Counted from the stretch's first letter, positions 52,506-61,322 are shown. The stretch: DNA of 64,000 bases from Hyphomicrobiales bacterium (GCA_016124805.1 WGND01000001.1:434001-498000); one strand, 5' to 3'. Notes: generated by a model not told the origin, from the sequence alone. Translations and numbers: made by a program.

Positions 52506-53251
52506 CCGATCACTCCTGCTTCCTTGAGCTTCGACACGAGCTGTTCAACAGACTCGACCTTGATACCTGCCTGGCGCTGTGCCGGCTCCGTCACCTTGAC
52601 GATTTCGAGGCGTGGCTTCACATCAACACCATAATCGTCGGTCGATTTTTCATCGATCGGCTTCTTCTTGGCCTTCATGATGTTGGGCAGCGAGGCGTAG
52701 CGGGGCTCGTTGAGACGGAGATCCGTCGTAATGATGGCGGGCATCTTGAGTTTGAGCTTCTGCAGACCACCATCAACTTCGCGCGTCAGGTTCAGGCTGT
52801 CGCCTTCGACTTCCAGCTTGGAAGCAAAGGTGCCCTGAGCCCAGCCCAGAAGGGCGGCGAGCATCTGGCCGGTCTGATTGCAATCATCGTCAATGGCCTG
52901 CTTGCCGAGGATGCAGATGTCGGGCTTTTCAGCTTCGACAACGCCCTTGAGCAGCTTGGCGACATTGAGGGGTTCAACCTGCTCATCGGTTTTGATGAGG
53001 ATGCCGCGATCAGCGCCCATGGCGAGGGCGGTGCGGATTGTTTCGGTTGTCTGGGCGGCGCCAATCGACACCACGACAATTTCTGTGGCCTTGCCGGCTT
53101 CCTTCAGACGCACTGCTTCTTCAACAGCGATCTCGTCGAACGGATTCATCGACATTTTGACATTGGCAAGATCGACACCGGTCTGGTCCGACTTCACGCG
53201 GATCTTCACGTTGTAGTCGACCACCCGTTTGATCGGAACGAGGACTTTCAT
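52502..53251 (-). CDS. etfB: Electron transfer flavoprotein beta subunit
   Basis: A 249-residue protein opening [20 protein letters not shown], with the EtfB signature [22 protein letters not shown] and the ETF-beta loop GEADKPD-like region ([18 protein letters not shown]). It holds AMP and forms the ETF heterodimer. Start 53251 has GGGAG nine bases upstream; a longer frame upstream would be out of family. A long leader with a good promoter precedes it. Confidence 0.97.
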   Translation of the reverse strand: MKVLVPIKRVVDYNVKIRVKSDQTGVDLANVKMSMNPFDEIAVEEAVRLKEAGKATEIVVVSIGAAQTTETIRTALAMGADRGILIKTDEQVEPLNVAKLLKGVVEAEKPDICILGKQAIDDDCNQTGQMLAALLGWAQGTFASKLEVEGDSLNLTREVDGGLQKLKLKMPAIITTDLRLNEPRYASLPNIMKAKKKPIDEKSTDDYGVDVKPRLEIVKVTEPAQRQAGIKVESVEQLVSKLKEAGVIG

Positions 53252-53477
53252 TGAAGCGAACTCCCTGAGCGTGACCGGGGTCTGGGACCCGGCGCTGGTC
53301 TTTGTAATCTTCATAGATGGGCAAAGCCCATCGCGGGGTAATCGTCAGAAGCGGGCGAACCCACCAAAGGCAAAGCGTGCGTCCGGACCATATCCCAGAG
53401 CGGTCAAACCCGACCTGAGAGGGGCAATCCCTATCACACAACTTCATAGAAGACGTAAGCCGCCTTAGCGGTGCGGC

Positions 53478-53506
53478 AACCTAGAGCCCGAGCCCCTAGC
53501 TGTCAA
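53478..53506 (-). promoter_or_regulatory. Promoter of the etfB-etfA operon
   Basis: On the minus strand, a perfect TTGACA (complement of 53501-53506) and TAGGTT (53478-53483) are spaced 17 bp apart. The start would be near 53471, giving a leader of about 220 nt before the etfB ATG. That leader contains a 7-bp GATGGGC/GCCCATC hairpin at 53314-53331. Confidence 0.6.
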
Positions 53507-53519
53507 TTAAGCAAGGCGA

Positions 53520-54134
53520 TCAGCGGTTTTGCCCCGGAATCCATAGCACATCGCCCTGACCGGCAGCCTGTTTTCCCTGTTCAGGGGCATGGTTGACGTA
53601 GCGTGAGGCGACAAAGAGGAAATCAGAGAGCCGATTGGCGTATTTAATGGCCGGTTCGCTGACGATTTCGCCGGGTTGTTTCGACAGCGCGACGATCAGT
53701 CGCTCGGCGCGGCGGCAGATCGTGCGCGCCAGATGCAGATGGGCGGCGGCTGGCGTGCCGCCTGGCAGCACGAAGGAGCGCAGCGGTTCGAGGCTCCCAT
53801 TGAGGTAATCGATTTGCGATTCCAGCCAATCGATCTGTGAATTCACGATGCGCAACGGTTCATAACCGAGTTTGGCCGCCTCATCGGGCCCCTGGGACGG
53901 GGTGGCAAGGTCGGCACCCAGATCGAAGAGATCGTTCTGAATCCGGCCCAGGACCTTATCCAGCTCGGGCCAGGCGGGCGTATGGAGCCGCGCCATGCCG
54001 AGAACGGCATTGGTTTCGTCAACCGTCCCGTAGCTTTCGATGCGCAGATCGGATTTGGGCACACGCTGGCCATCGGCGAGCGATGTTGTGCCATCGTCGC
54101 CTGTGCGCGTGTAAATCCGGTTCAGCGTGACCAT
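53520..54134 (-). CDS. cobO/pduO: Cob(I)alamin adenosyltransferase (PduO type)
   Basis: A 204-residue PduO-type enzyme: RIYTRTGDDGTTSLADG (ATP-binding N-terminus), ESYGTVDETNAVLG and FVLPGGTPAAAHLHLARTICRRAER. It transfers the adenosyl group of ATP to cob(I)alamin, giving the AdoCbl required by Ecm and NrdJ in this window. ATG 54134 lies four bases after the cytochrome b561-like gene, so the two are co-transcribed. The symbol is family-level. Confidence 0.95.
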   Translation of the reverse strand: MVTLNRIYTRTGDDGTTSLADGQRVPKSDLRIESYGTVDETNAVLGMARLHTPAWPELDKVLGRIQNDLFDLGADLATPSQGPDEAAKLGYEPLRIVNSQIDWLESQIDYLNGSLEPLRSFVLPGGTPAAAHLHLARTICRRAERLIVALSKQPGEIVSEPAIKYANRLSDFLFVASRYVNHAPEQGKQAAGQGDVLWIPGQNR

Positions 54135-54138
54135 AGGT

Positions 54139-54666
54139 TCAGACCTTGGCGAAGGGCAGCATGCGCTTGAGGACATTGTCCTTGAGGATGACGGCATGAT
54201 AGAGCGCGCCGGCGATATGCACCGCAACGAGGCCCGCGATCAGAAAACCATTAGCGCCATGCAGTGTCTCAAACACTTCATGAATTGTGTCGTTCTGTCC
54301 GATTTGCAAACCGAAAGTGCCAAAGACCATCAAATTATATTTGGATGAGGATGCCATCGCGAGGCCGAATATCGGCTGCAGGAAGATGCAGAGATAGAGC
54401 AGGTGATGGACGGCCTGCGAAAGAATTTCCTGCCAGCGTGGGCCGGAGACGCGGTGCGGGCGCGGGTTCAGGCGATTCCAGGTCAGCCAGATGATCATGA
54501 GGCCGAGCACGACAACGCCAATGCTGGCATGGGTGGTGACGGTTTCCTTGCTCAGCGTGAAGCCGCCATAAAGCATGAGACAAACGAGAATGGCGATGGT
54601 CCAGTGGAGCAATTTGCTGCCAGCTGAAAAACGACCCGTTACTTCTGTGGAAGTTGCATCTGTCAT
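54139..54666 (-). CDS. Cytochrome b561-family protein
   Basis: A 175-residue membrane protein with four helices and histidines in the b561 positions (LLHWTIAILV, THASIGVVVL, HHLLYLCIFL, VHIAGALYHAVI). It binds heme b and moves electrons across the inner membrane, perhaps from quinol to periplasmic acceptors. GAGGAG eight bases before ATG 54666. Immediately upstream of the adenosyltransferase; a role in reducing the cobalamin is tempting but untested. Confidence 0.88.
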   Translation of the reverse strand: MTDATSTEVTGRFSAGSKLLHWTIAILVCLMLYGGFTLSKETVTTHASIGVVVLGLMIIWLTWNRLNPRPHRVSGPRWQEILSQAVHHLLYLCIFLQPIFGLAMASSSKYNLMVFGTFGLQIGQNDTIHEVFETLHGANGFLIAGLVAVHIAGALYHAVILKDNVLKRMLPFAKV

Positions 54667-54755
54667 GGCTTTGCTCCTCTTGTCATCGGATACAGCTTTG
54701 CCCGTCGGCGGCGGGTAATCAAGCATTCCCAAATCTACCGCTCAAAGCCATACAG

Positions 54756-54785
54756 AAAAGGCGCCTCTCTTGCGAGAGGCGCCTT
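54756..54785 (-). terminator. Terminator after the PagL-like gene
   Basis: A perfect 12-bp stem AAGGCGCCTCTC/GAGAGGCGCCTT with a TTGC loop, followed on the minus strand by TTTTCTG. Confidence 0.9.
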
Positions 54786-54816
54786 CATACAAATTTGCAA
54801 TCCCTGCGGGCCGGAC

Positions 54817-55365
54817 TCAGAAGCTCAGGCCGTAGCGCACACCCAGATTGGTCAGGCCGTCATTGTCGTCGCAGAGGCTGGCATTGGACATGTGCTCAAG
54901 TGTGAGCATCAGGCTCTGGCCGCCCGTGAATTTGTAGCCGAGCGAAGCATTCTCGTGGAAATTCACGCGGCAACCGTAATTGCGGCTGCTTGATGTGGAC
55001 TTGTCGGTTTCGCCATTGTGGATTGCGCCGCCAAAGCTGCCTTCAACAAAAAGCGCCTCGGTGAAGAAGTAATCCCAGGTCAGACCGGCATAAGCCATGC
55101 TCGTGCCGCCGCCTGTGTTGATGGTGGTACCGAGATGCGGACGCGGATTGGCCATCCAGCTCAGAAAATCAGGAGAGTTGAAGAGGACTTCAACATTGAT
55201 GTCGGGCTCGCTGGGCTCCTGACGCGACCGGAAAACCGGCGAGTCATGGTCATAAATGCCAAGGCGTACTTCATTCACGATGTCGCCGGCGAATGCCTGC
55301 CCGGAGAAACCGAGCAATGTCATGGCAGCGGCAACGCTGAGGAGAATTTTGCTTTTGAAAGTCAC
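54817..55365 (-). CDS. PagL-like lipid A 3-O-deacylase / acyloxyacyl hydrolase family outer-membrane protein
   Basis: A 182-residue protein with a cleavable signal peptide (about 1-26, GQAFA/GD). The rest is a beta-barrel pattern. LEHMSNASLCDDNDGLTNLGVRYGLSF at the C-terminus matches the PagL catalytic strand: His-x-Ser plus a conserved N-x-G and terminal aromatic F. PagL removes the 3-linked acyl chain of lipid A. The Glu expected 12 residues after the serine is Thr here, so activity is uncertain. Single-gene unit with its own terminator. Confidence 0.75.
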   Translation of the reverse strand: MTFKSKILLSVAAAMTLLGFSGQAFAGDIVNEVRLGIYDHDSPVFRSRQEPSEPDINVEVLFNSPDFLSWMANPRPHLGTTINTGGGTSMAYAGLTWDYFFTEALFVEGSFGGAIHNGETDKSTSSSRNYGCRVNFHENASLGYKFTGGQSLMLTLEHMSNASLCDDNDGLTNLGVRYGLSF

Positions 55366-55514
55366 GGTCGAGCCTTTCCGTATGTGGCCATCGGCAATGC
55401 CGAACTCAAATGTGATTCGCTTGCGTGCCGTTGTTTTGTTTTAAACGCACCAAGACGTTACCGGAATCATCGGATTACATTCTTGTATATACGCGATGAA
55501 TTTGCCGCAGAGCG

Positions 55515-55525
55515 TTGCAAAGCAA
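55515..55525. promoter_or_regulatory. TTGC-N3-GCAA palindrome (lone copy)
   Basis: TTGC-AAA-GCAA, flanked by G and C to give GTTGC/GCAAC arms, 150 bp upstream of the PagL-like start and just beyond the HIG1-type gene stop. Same pattern as the pair between ccr and ecm. Confidence 0.3.
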
Positions 55526-55544
55526 CCACAGGGGTGGGGAAATC

Positions 55545-55736
55545 TCAGCTTGATGTGAGATAGAGCCCGGCCATCAGGATGATGATTGCGACGAATTGCA
55601 GGCCCACACGCCAGCGCATCAATTGCTGGGAGCGGTTTGGAGAGCCGCCCCGCAGCATGTTCCAGAGGCCCATGAAGAGGACAATCGTGACCACCAGAAC
55701 GGCCACTGGCCCCAGATAACCGACAAGATTGTCCAT
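55545..55736 (-). CDS. HIG1-type twin-transmembrane small protein
   Basis: A 63-residue protein with two helices (about 8-26 and 43-60) joined by a short loop SPNRSQQLMRWRVGLQFVA that fits the HIG1/RCF1-type consensus (QxxMRxRVxxQ). Homologues associate with respiratory complexes. Lies 20 bp downstream of mcd on the same strand. Confidence 0.82.
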   Translation of the reverse strand: MDNLVGYLGPVAVLVVTIVLFMGLWNMLRGGSPNRSQQLMRWRVGLQFVAIIILMAGLYLTSS

Positions 55737-55757
55737 TTTGATCTCCTGCGTCCGGGT

Positions 55758-57446
55758 CTAATTGGCGCTGTCGAGCAGACGGCGGGCAATGACCTGCGCC
55801 TGAATTTCAGCCGCACCCTCGAAAATATTCAGGATGCGCGCATCACATAGCACACGGCTGACCGGATATTCGAGGGCAAAGCCGTTGCCGCCATGAATCT
55901 GAAGCGCATTGTCGGCGGCCGCCCAGGCCACACGGGCAGCCAGCAGTTTCGCCATACCGGCTTCCAGATCGCAGCGACGGCCACCGTCTTTTTCGCGGGC
56001 AGCGAAATAGGTGATCTGGCGCGCCACCATGATTTCGACCGCCATCATGACGAGCTTGCCGTTGACCCGCGGGAAGCTGAAGAGCGGCTTGCCGAACTGG
56101 ACGCGTTCCTGCGCATAGCGCAGTCCCAGCTCCAAGGCGGACTGGGCCACGCCGACGGCGCGGGCGGCTGTCTGGATGCGGGCTGACTCAAAGGTCTGCA
56201 TCAGCTGCTTGAAGCCCTGGCCTTCCTCGCCGCCAAGAAGGTTTTCGGCCTTCACTTCAAAATCATCAAAGCCGATTTCAAATTCCTTCATGCCGCGATA
56301 GCCGAGTACTTCGATCTCGCCGCCGCTCATGCCTTTTGCTGGGAAGGGGTCGGCATCATCACCGCGAGGCTTTTCAGCCAGCAGCATGGAAAGCCCCTTA
56401 TAGCCGGGCTCGTCATTGGTCCGGCAAAGCAGGGTCATGACATCGGCACGCGCCGCATGGGTGATCCATGTCTTGTTGCCATTGATCCTGTAGACATTGC
56501 CGTCGCGCTTGCCGCGTGTGCGCAGGCTGGCCAGATCCGAGCCCGTATTGGGTTCGGTAAAGACGGCTGTTGGCAGCACTTCGCCACTGGCAATAAGCGG
56601 CAGCCAATGCGCTTTCTGTTCCGGCGTGCCGCCGCCAAGAATGAGTTCGGCTGCGATTTCGGACCGGGTGCCGAGCGAGCCGACGCCGATATAGCCGCGT
56701 GAAAGCTCCTCGGAAACGACGCACATCGATTCCTTGCCGAGACCGAGCCCGCCAAATTCTTCCGGGATCGTCAGGCCGAAGACACCGAGTTCGGCCATCT
56801 GCGAGACAACGGTGAGCGGGATATATTCGTCCTTGAGGTGCCATTCATGTGCATCGGGCATGACTTCGGCATCGGCAAAGCGGCGCATCTGGTCACGGAT
56901 CGCGTCATATGTCTCTTCAAGGCCGGTATCGCCAAAGGTAGCGGCGCCTGCCTGTTCGGCAATGAGGGCGGCCAGTCTGGCGCGTGCAAGGGCGGTGTTG
57001 CCATTGCGGACAAGCGTGAGCACAGCCTCGGTGTGGAAGGCTTTCTCATCAACCTCGCCCAGCCCCATATCTCTGGGACGGAGGATTTCGCCCTGACTCA
57101 TGGGAATGCCGCCCGTGATCTGGGTGAGATATTCGCCAAAGGCGATTTGCACGATGATCTGTTCCATCTCGCCAAGGCGACCTTCCGCGCTCATGCGGTC
57201 GGCATAGGCTGAGAGCTGGCGCAGCGCTTCGACATAGGTTGCCAGCCAGGCAAGGCCATGCACGGCGAATTGTTCGCGCTCAAGGGCCGCTGAGGACATC
57301 TTGCCACCGGTCGTCACTTTGGCGGCAACCTGCGATTTGGCGGTTGTCAGCAGACGATCGGCCGCACTCACAGCCTCGCGGGACAAATCCAGCAGGCCGG
57401 GCAGAATGACCGCATCATTAGTGGGGACTTCGGTTGCAAGGCTCAT
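55758..57446 (-). CDS. mcd: Methylsuccinyl-CoA dehydrogenase
   Basis: A 562-residue acyl-CoA dehydrogenase, longer than ordinary family members by about 170 N-terminal residues, which is the known architecture of Mcd of the EMC pathway. The core has TEPNTGSDLASLRTRG, GNKTWITHA, FESARIQTAARAVGVAQSALE and the C-terminal LQIHGGNGFALEYPVSRVLCDARILNIFEGAAEIQ. It oxidises (2S)-methylsuccinyl-CoA to mesaconyl-CoA and hands electrons to ETF. Other EMC genes (ccr, ecm) lie 2.5-4 kb downstream; assignment rests on length and context. Confidence 0.9.
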   Translation of the reverse strand: MSLATEVPTNDAVILPGLLDLSREAVSAADRLLTTAKSQVAAKVTTGGKMSSAALEREQFAVHGLAWLATYVEALRQLSAYADRMSAEGRLGEMEQIIVQIAFGEYLTQITGGIPMSQGEILRPRDMGLGEVDEKAFHTEAVLTLVRNGNTALARARLAALIAEQAGAATFGDTGLEETYDAIRDQMRRFADAEVMPDAHEWHLKDEYIPLTVVSQMAELGVFGLTIPEEFGGLGLGKESMCVVSEELSRGYIGVGSLGTRSEIAAELILGGGTPEQKAHWLPLIASGEVLPTAVFTEPNTGSDLASLRTRGKRDGNVYRINGNKTWITHAARADVMTLLCRTNDEPGYKGLSMLLAEKPRGDDADPFPAKGMSGGEIEVLGYRGMKEFEIGFDDFEVKAENLLGGEEGQGFKQLMQTFESARIQTAARAVGVAQSALELGLRYAQERVQFGKPLFSFPRVNGKLVMMAVEIMVARQITYFAAREKDGGRRCDLEAGMAKLLAARVAWAAADNALQIHGGNGFALEYPVSRVLCDARILNIFEGAAEIQAQVIARRLLDSAN

Positions 57447-57660
57447 AATACAGCACCCTCGGGTTACTCAGGGGAAGGAAGGGTCGGGCAGAACGGCTGA
57501 TCAGGGGGTCTTGATCAAGGTCATGGCACAGCCGCACACAGTCCTATATATCTCGAACCCTGCGGCGCGACCAGTCAACCTCCCGATTTCGGGGCCGGGT
57601 CCGGTCGAAAAGACAAGTTTGTGAGCATGGGAAGGCTGTCCGCGGGCAGCAGGGGCTGAG

Positions 57661-59109
57661 ATGGAGAATACCAAACTCGTCGGACTGGTGATTGGCGCTC
57701 TGCTCGTGGCGCTGTCCTTCCTGATGCTTGTTCCCGTGCTCGCCGATGTCGTGGCCCAGAGCGGCGACTGGCAGGCCTTTTTCTCCAGCGCCGTCATTAC
57801 CGGCTTTGCCGGCGGGGCCTTGATGCTCGCCAATGAGACCGATCAGCGCGATCTGGGGCAGCGTGAGACCTTTGTGGTGACGACGCTTGCATGGATTGTG
57901 ATCTCCGGTTTTGCCGCGCTGCCGCTTTGCTTCTCGCAAGCCCAGATGAGCTATACCGACGCCTTCTTTGAATCGATGTCAGGTTTTACGACAACAGGTT
58001 CGACCGTGATGTCGGGTCTGGACAGCATGGCGCCGGGCATCCTGCTCTGGCGCGCGCTTATCCAGTGGGTCGGGGGCGTGGGCATCATTCTGACAGCCGT
58101 GGCCATTCTGCCCTTCCTGCGGATCGGTGGTATGCAGCTTTTCCGCACCGAATCCTCAGACCGTTCCGACAAGGTGATGCCGCGACCGGGGCAGACGGCG
58201 GTGGCGATTGGCGAGGTTTATCTGCTGCTTACCTTGCTCTGCGCCTTTGCCTATTCGGCGGCGGGCATGAATTCATTTGATGCCATTACCCATGCCATGA
58301 CGACACTGGCGACGGGTGGCTACTCCACCCATGACGCGTCCTTTGGCTATTTCAATTCCGCGATGATCGACTGGATCGGCGTGATTTTCATGCTGGCAGG
58401 TTCACTGCCGCTGCTGCTTTATGTGCAGTCGGTGCGTGGTTCGGGCGAGACGCTCTGGCATGACACGCAGGTGCGCAGTTTTGTAACCATGACATTTGGC
58501 GTCGCAATTGTCATGGCGATATGGCTTTCGGCGCGCGGGGATTACACCTTTGTGGGTGCCTTGCGCTACACAGCTTTCAGCGTTGCCTCTGTTGTCTCCA
58601 CCACGGGCTTTGCCAATACGGATTATACGATCTGGGGTCCTTTTGCTTCCATGGCTTTTCTGATCCTGACCTTTGTCGGTGGCTGCACAGGATCCACGGC
58701 GGGCGGCATCAAGATTTTCCGCTTCCAGATTCTGGGCATGTTGTTGCGCAGCCAGAACAGGCAGACGCTCTATCCCCATGTTGCGCAGACATTGCGCTTT
58801 GGCGACCGCACGGTGAGCCGGGATGTCGTCTTCTCCGTGGCGCTTTTCGTTTTCATCTATGTGGCGACAGTGCTGTTTATCGGACTGGCGCTGACCGCTT
58901 TCGGACTTGATCTGGTGACGGCGCTTTCGGCCTCGGCCACCGCGCTTGGCAATGTCGGTCCAGGGGTGGGCGCGATTGTCGGCCCCTCCGGCAATTTCTC
59001 GACCCTGCCGGATGGTGCCAAATGGATATTGTCGCTCGCCATGCTGCTTGGACGCCTGGAGCTGATGACGGTGCTCATCATGTTCTCGCGCGATTTCTGG
59101 CAACGCTGA
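57661..59109 (+). CDS. trkH: Potassium uptake membrane protein TrkH
   Basis: A 482-residue transporter with about ten membrane spans and four pore-loop repeats carrying the selectivity glycines: SGFTTTGSTV, MTTLATGGYSTHD, STTGFANTDYT and SATALGNVGPGVG. Forms the K+ (Na+ coupled or gated) channel of the Trk system with cytoplasmic TrkA, which is not in the window. The start ATG 57661 follows GGGGCTGAG. Divergent from mcd across about 215 bp. Confidence 0.95.
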   Translation: MENTKLVGLVIGALLVALSFLMLVPVLADVVAQSGDWQAFFSSAVITGFAGGALMLANETDQRDLGQRETFVVTTLAWIVISGFAALPLCFSQAQMSYTDAFFESMSGFTTTGSTVMSGLDSMAPGILLWRALIQWVGGVGIILTAVAILPFLRIGGMQLFRTESSDRSDKVMPRPGQTAVAIGEVYLLLTLLCAFAYSAAGMNSFDAITHAMTTLATGGYSTHDASFGYFNSAMIDWIGVIFMLAGSLPLLLYVQSVRGSGETLWHDTQVRSFVTMTFGVAIVMAIWLSARGDYTFVGALRYTAFSVASVVSTTGFANTDYTIWGPFASMAFLILTFVGGCTGSTAGGIKIFRFQILGMLLRSQNRQTLYPHVAQTLRFGDRTVSRDVVFSVALFVFIYVATVLFIGLALTAFGLDLVTALSASATALGNVGPGVGAIVGPSGNFSTLPDGAKWILSLAMLLGRLELMTVLIMFSRDFWQR

Positions 59110-59206
59110 GCCATTTTACCTTACGGTCCTGTCATCTTTAAGAGGTGGTCAAAGCCACCCAGAGGGCCTATATTGCGCCGCGATATCGCAAATGCGAGAG
59201 GCGTCT

Positions 59207-59878
59207 ATGTCGGCCTTTTTCCTTCTCCTGACGCGGCTTCTGGTGGGCGTCTTTGCCATCCTTATCGGCCTCCAATGCGTCACGGATCCAGGTTTTGGCC
59301 AGGCGTCACTTGAGGGTCTGGGGATTCCCGACGTGTCTCTGGGTGTCGTCTCCGGACTTGGTTTTGGCCTGATCATGTTTGGCGGGGCGATCGCAGTCGG
59401 ATTGCTTGGCCGTTTCACATTCCCCCTGCTGATGATTTTCTGGGGGACCCTGTTTCTGATCGCCCTGATTCATCTGCGCGAGAAACAGGTTTATCTGGAG
59501 CAGGGTGTTTTACTGCTCATGCTTTCGAGTGTTTTGCTGCTGATGGCATGTCGTCGGGACGATTGGTTTTCCTTCGATGCCCTGATCAGGCGGCAACAAG
59601 ACCGTTCTGTGCGTCGTCCAGACGGTCTGCCTACGGACCAAAAGGCCTTGCCTGATGATCCGCATGATGTATTTGAGTTGGTGGAGATTGATATGCGTTC
59701 AGACATGAAAGCGGACAGAGAATGTCCGGAGACATCTACATCGAATGACGCGTCGGTTGAAAATCAGACCGAGGGGACAGCCGCCTCAGAGGTGGTTGAC
59801 GAGACGACCATTGATGATGCGCCAGTCGTTCCCGTCAAGCGCAAGAAGAAATATCCCGCCGTCCACAGCTATCACTGA
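59207..59878 (+). CDS. DoxX-like membrane protein with acidic soluble tail
   Basis: A 223-residue protein. Residues 1-115 have four membrane helices in DoxX-like style (LLTRLLVGVFAILIGL...FGGAIAVGLLGRF...); the remaining 105 residues are hydrophilic, acidic, Ser/Thr/Glu-rich and likely disordered, ending in a basic KRKKK and a His/Tyr-containing end. Function unknown. Start at 59207 with GAGAGG upstream; convergent with ccr. Confidence 0.72.
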   Translation: MSAFFLLLTRLLVGVFAILIGLQCVTDPGFGQASLEGLGIPDVSLGVVSGLGFGLIMFGGAIAVGLLGRFTFPLLMIFWGTLFLIALIHLREKQVYLEQGVLLLMLSSVLLLMACRRDDWFSFDALIRRQQDRSVRRPDGLPTDQKALPDDPHDVFELVEIDMRSDMKADRECPETSTSNDASVENQTEGTAASEVVDETTIDDAPVVPVKRKKKYPAVHSYH

Positions 59879-59920
59879 ACCGGAAGGGCTCAAGGCCCGT
59901 CTGCAAATGAAATGCCGAGA

Positions 59921-59943
59921 CCGGCAGCCTTAACGGCTGCCGG
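59921..59943 (-). terminator. Hairpin spanning the ccr stop codon
   Basis: CCGGCAGCC and GGCTGCCGG form a 9-bp stem with the ccr TAA stop codon in the 5-nt loop. The stretch after it on the minus strand is not a clear U-run, so it is a terminator-like or mRNA-stability structure. Confidence 0.55.
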
Positions 59944-61219
59944 CTTCGATCGCGTCTTCAAATGTGCGCAGGCCGGGGCGCTTGGCCGAAACCAGCACGG
60001 CCATGTTGCCGGGGGCATGCTCATTGCGCCACATCATCATGTGGGATTTGGGGATGTCATCCCATGAGAAGACTTCCGACATGCCGGGATCAATGCGTCG
60101 TTCAATGACGAGCTGATTGGCCGCTGAGGCCTGCTTGAGATGGGCAAAATGCGAGCCCTGAATGCGCTTCTGGCGCATCCAGACAAAGCGGGCATCAAAG
60201 GTCAGGTTGAAGCCGCTGGTGCCGGCGCAGAAAACCACCATGCCGCCGCGCTTGGCGACCATGCAGGAGACGGGGAAGGTCATTTCGCCGGGATGTTCAA
60301 AGACGATATCGGGATCGATCCCCTTGCCGGTGATATCCCAGATGGCCTTGCCGAATTTGCGTGCTTCTTTCATGAATTCATTGAACTCGGCGGAATTCAC
60401 CTTGGGCAATTGTCCCCAGCAATCGAAATTCTTGCGGTTGATGACGCCGCGCGCGCCCATCGACATGACGAAGTCATGCTTGCTGTCATCGGAAATGACG
60501 CCGATGGCGTGGGCGCCTGCCGTGGCGCAGAGCTGCACGGCAAAGGAGCCGAGGCCGCCTGAGGCGCCCCAGACGAGCACATTCTGGCCGGGCTGGATGA
60601 TATGCGGGGCATGGCCGAAAAGCATGCGATAGGCAGTGGCGAGCGTCAGCGTGTAGCAGGCGCTTTCTTCCCAGGTCAGATGCTTGGGGCGGGGCATGAG
60701 CTGTTGCGACTGGACGCGGCAGAACTGGGCAAAGGAGCCGTCGGGTGTTTCATAGCCCCAGATGCGCTGGGTGGGCGAGAACATCGGGTCGCCACCATTG
60801 CATTCCTCGTCGTCGCCATCATCCTGATTGCAGTGGATGACAACTTCATCGCCAACCTTCCAGCGCTTCACCTTCGAGCCGACGGCCCAGACGATGCCTG
60901 AGGCATCTGACCCGGCGATGTGATAGGGCACGGAATGAACATCGAAAACGGAAATGGGTGAGCCGAGGGCAGCCCAGACGCCGTTGTAATTGACGCCGGC
61001 GGCCATGACGAGCACGAGCACTTCGTTGGAATCGATCTCCCAGGTCGGCACGACTTCCACCTGCATGGCCTGCTCGGGCGGCCCGTGACGGTCGCGGCGA
61101 ATGGCCCAGGCATACATGTTCTTTGGAACATGGCCCAATGGCGGAATTTCACCGATCTCATAGAGATCCTTCTTGGGGAGCGGGCTATCAATGATGGCCG
61201 CTGCGCTCGTCTGACTCAT
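59930..61219 (-). CDS. ccr: Crotonyl-CoA carboxylase/reductase
   Basis: A 429-residue medium-chain dehydrogenase/reductase-family enzyme that reductively carboxylates crotonyl-CoA to (2S)-ethylmalonyl-CoA with NADPH and CO2. Features: NMYAWAIRRDRHGPP, the MDR-type cofactor loop LVWGASGGLGSFAVQL, CNQDDGDDEECNGGDPMFSPTQRIWGYETPDGSF (diagnostic Ccr insert) and FEHPGEMTFPVSCMVAKRGGMVVFCAGTSGFNL. Key EMC-pathway enzyme; divergent from ecm, with TTGC-N3-GCAA palindromes between them. Confidence 0.97.
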   Translation of the reverse strand: MSQTSAAAIIDSPLPKKDLYEIGEIPPLGHVPKNMYAWAIRRDRHGPPEQAMQVEVVPTWEIDSNEVLVLVMAAGVNYNGVWAALGSPISVFDVHSVPYHIAGSDASGIVWAVGSKVKRWKVGDEVVIHCNQDDGDDEECNGGDPMFSPTQRIWGYETPDGSFAQFCRVQSQQLMPRPKHLTWEESACYTLTLATAYRMLFGHAPHIIQPGQNVLVWGASGGLGSFAVQLCATAGAHAIGVISDDSKHDFVMSMGARGVINRKNFDCWGQLPKVNSAEFNEFMKEARKFGKAIWDITGKGIDPDIVFEHPGEMTFPVSCMVAKRGGMVVFCAGTSGFNLTFDARFVWMRQKRIQGSHFAHLKQASAANQLVIERRIDPGMSEVFSWDDIPKSHMMMWRNEHAPGNMAVLVSAKRPGLRTFEDAIEAGSR

Positions 61220-61311
61220 CTTCTCATTCCTTGCTCGTCACCATGCTTTGGACGGGGTGACGGTGACTTTTCGGGATGATTGGCGCTTGCCTGCCGAGAT
61301 GCAAGATTTTT

Positions 61312-61322
61312 TTGCACCGCAA
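61312..61322. promoter_or_regulatory. TTGC-N3-GCAA palindrome between ccr and ecm, copy 1
   Basis: TTGC-ACC-GCAA in the context TTTTTTGCACCGCAACA. 93 bp upstream of the ccr start. Repeated at 61418-61428 in the same orientation with matching flanks. A TGCAA (61300-61304) seven bases before its TTGCA adds a further half-site. Confidence 0.55.

Noticed and set aside
53121-53447. Upstream open frame in the etfB leader (starts MKLCDRDC), possibly a leader peptide
   Set aside because: It runs far into etfB in another frame, has no clear ribosome-binding site, and its composition looks like a shadow. A short leader peptide cannot be excluded.
53252-53519. Cobalamin riboswitch near the adenosyltransferase or etfB
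   Set aside because: No B12-box-like sequence was seen; hairpins alone are not enough.
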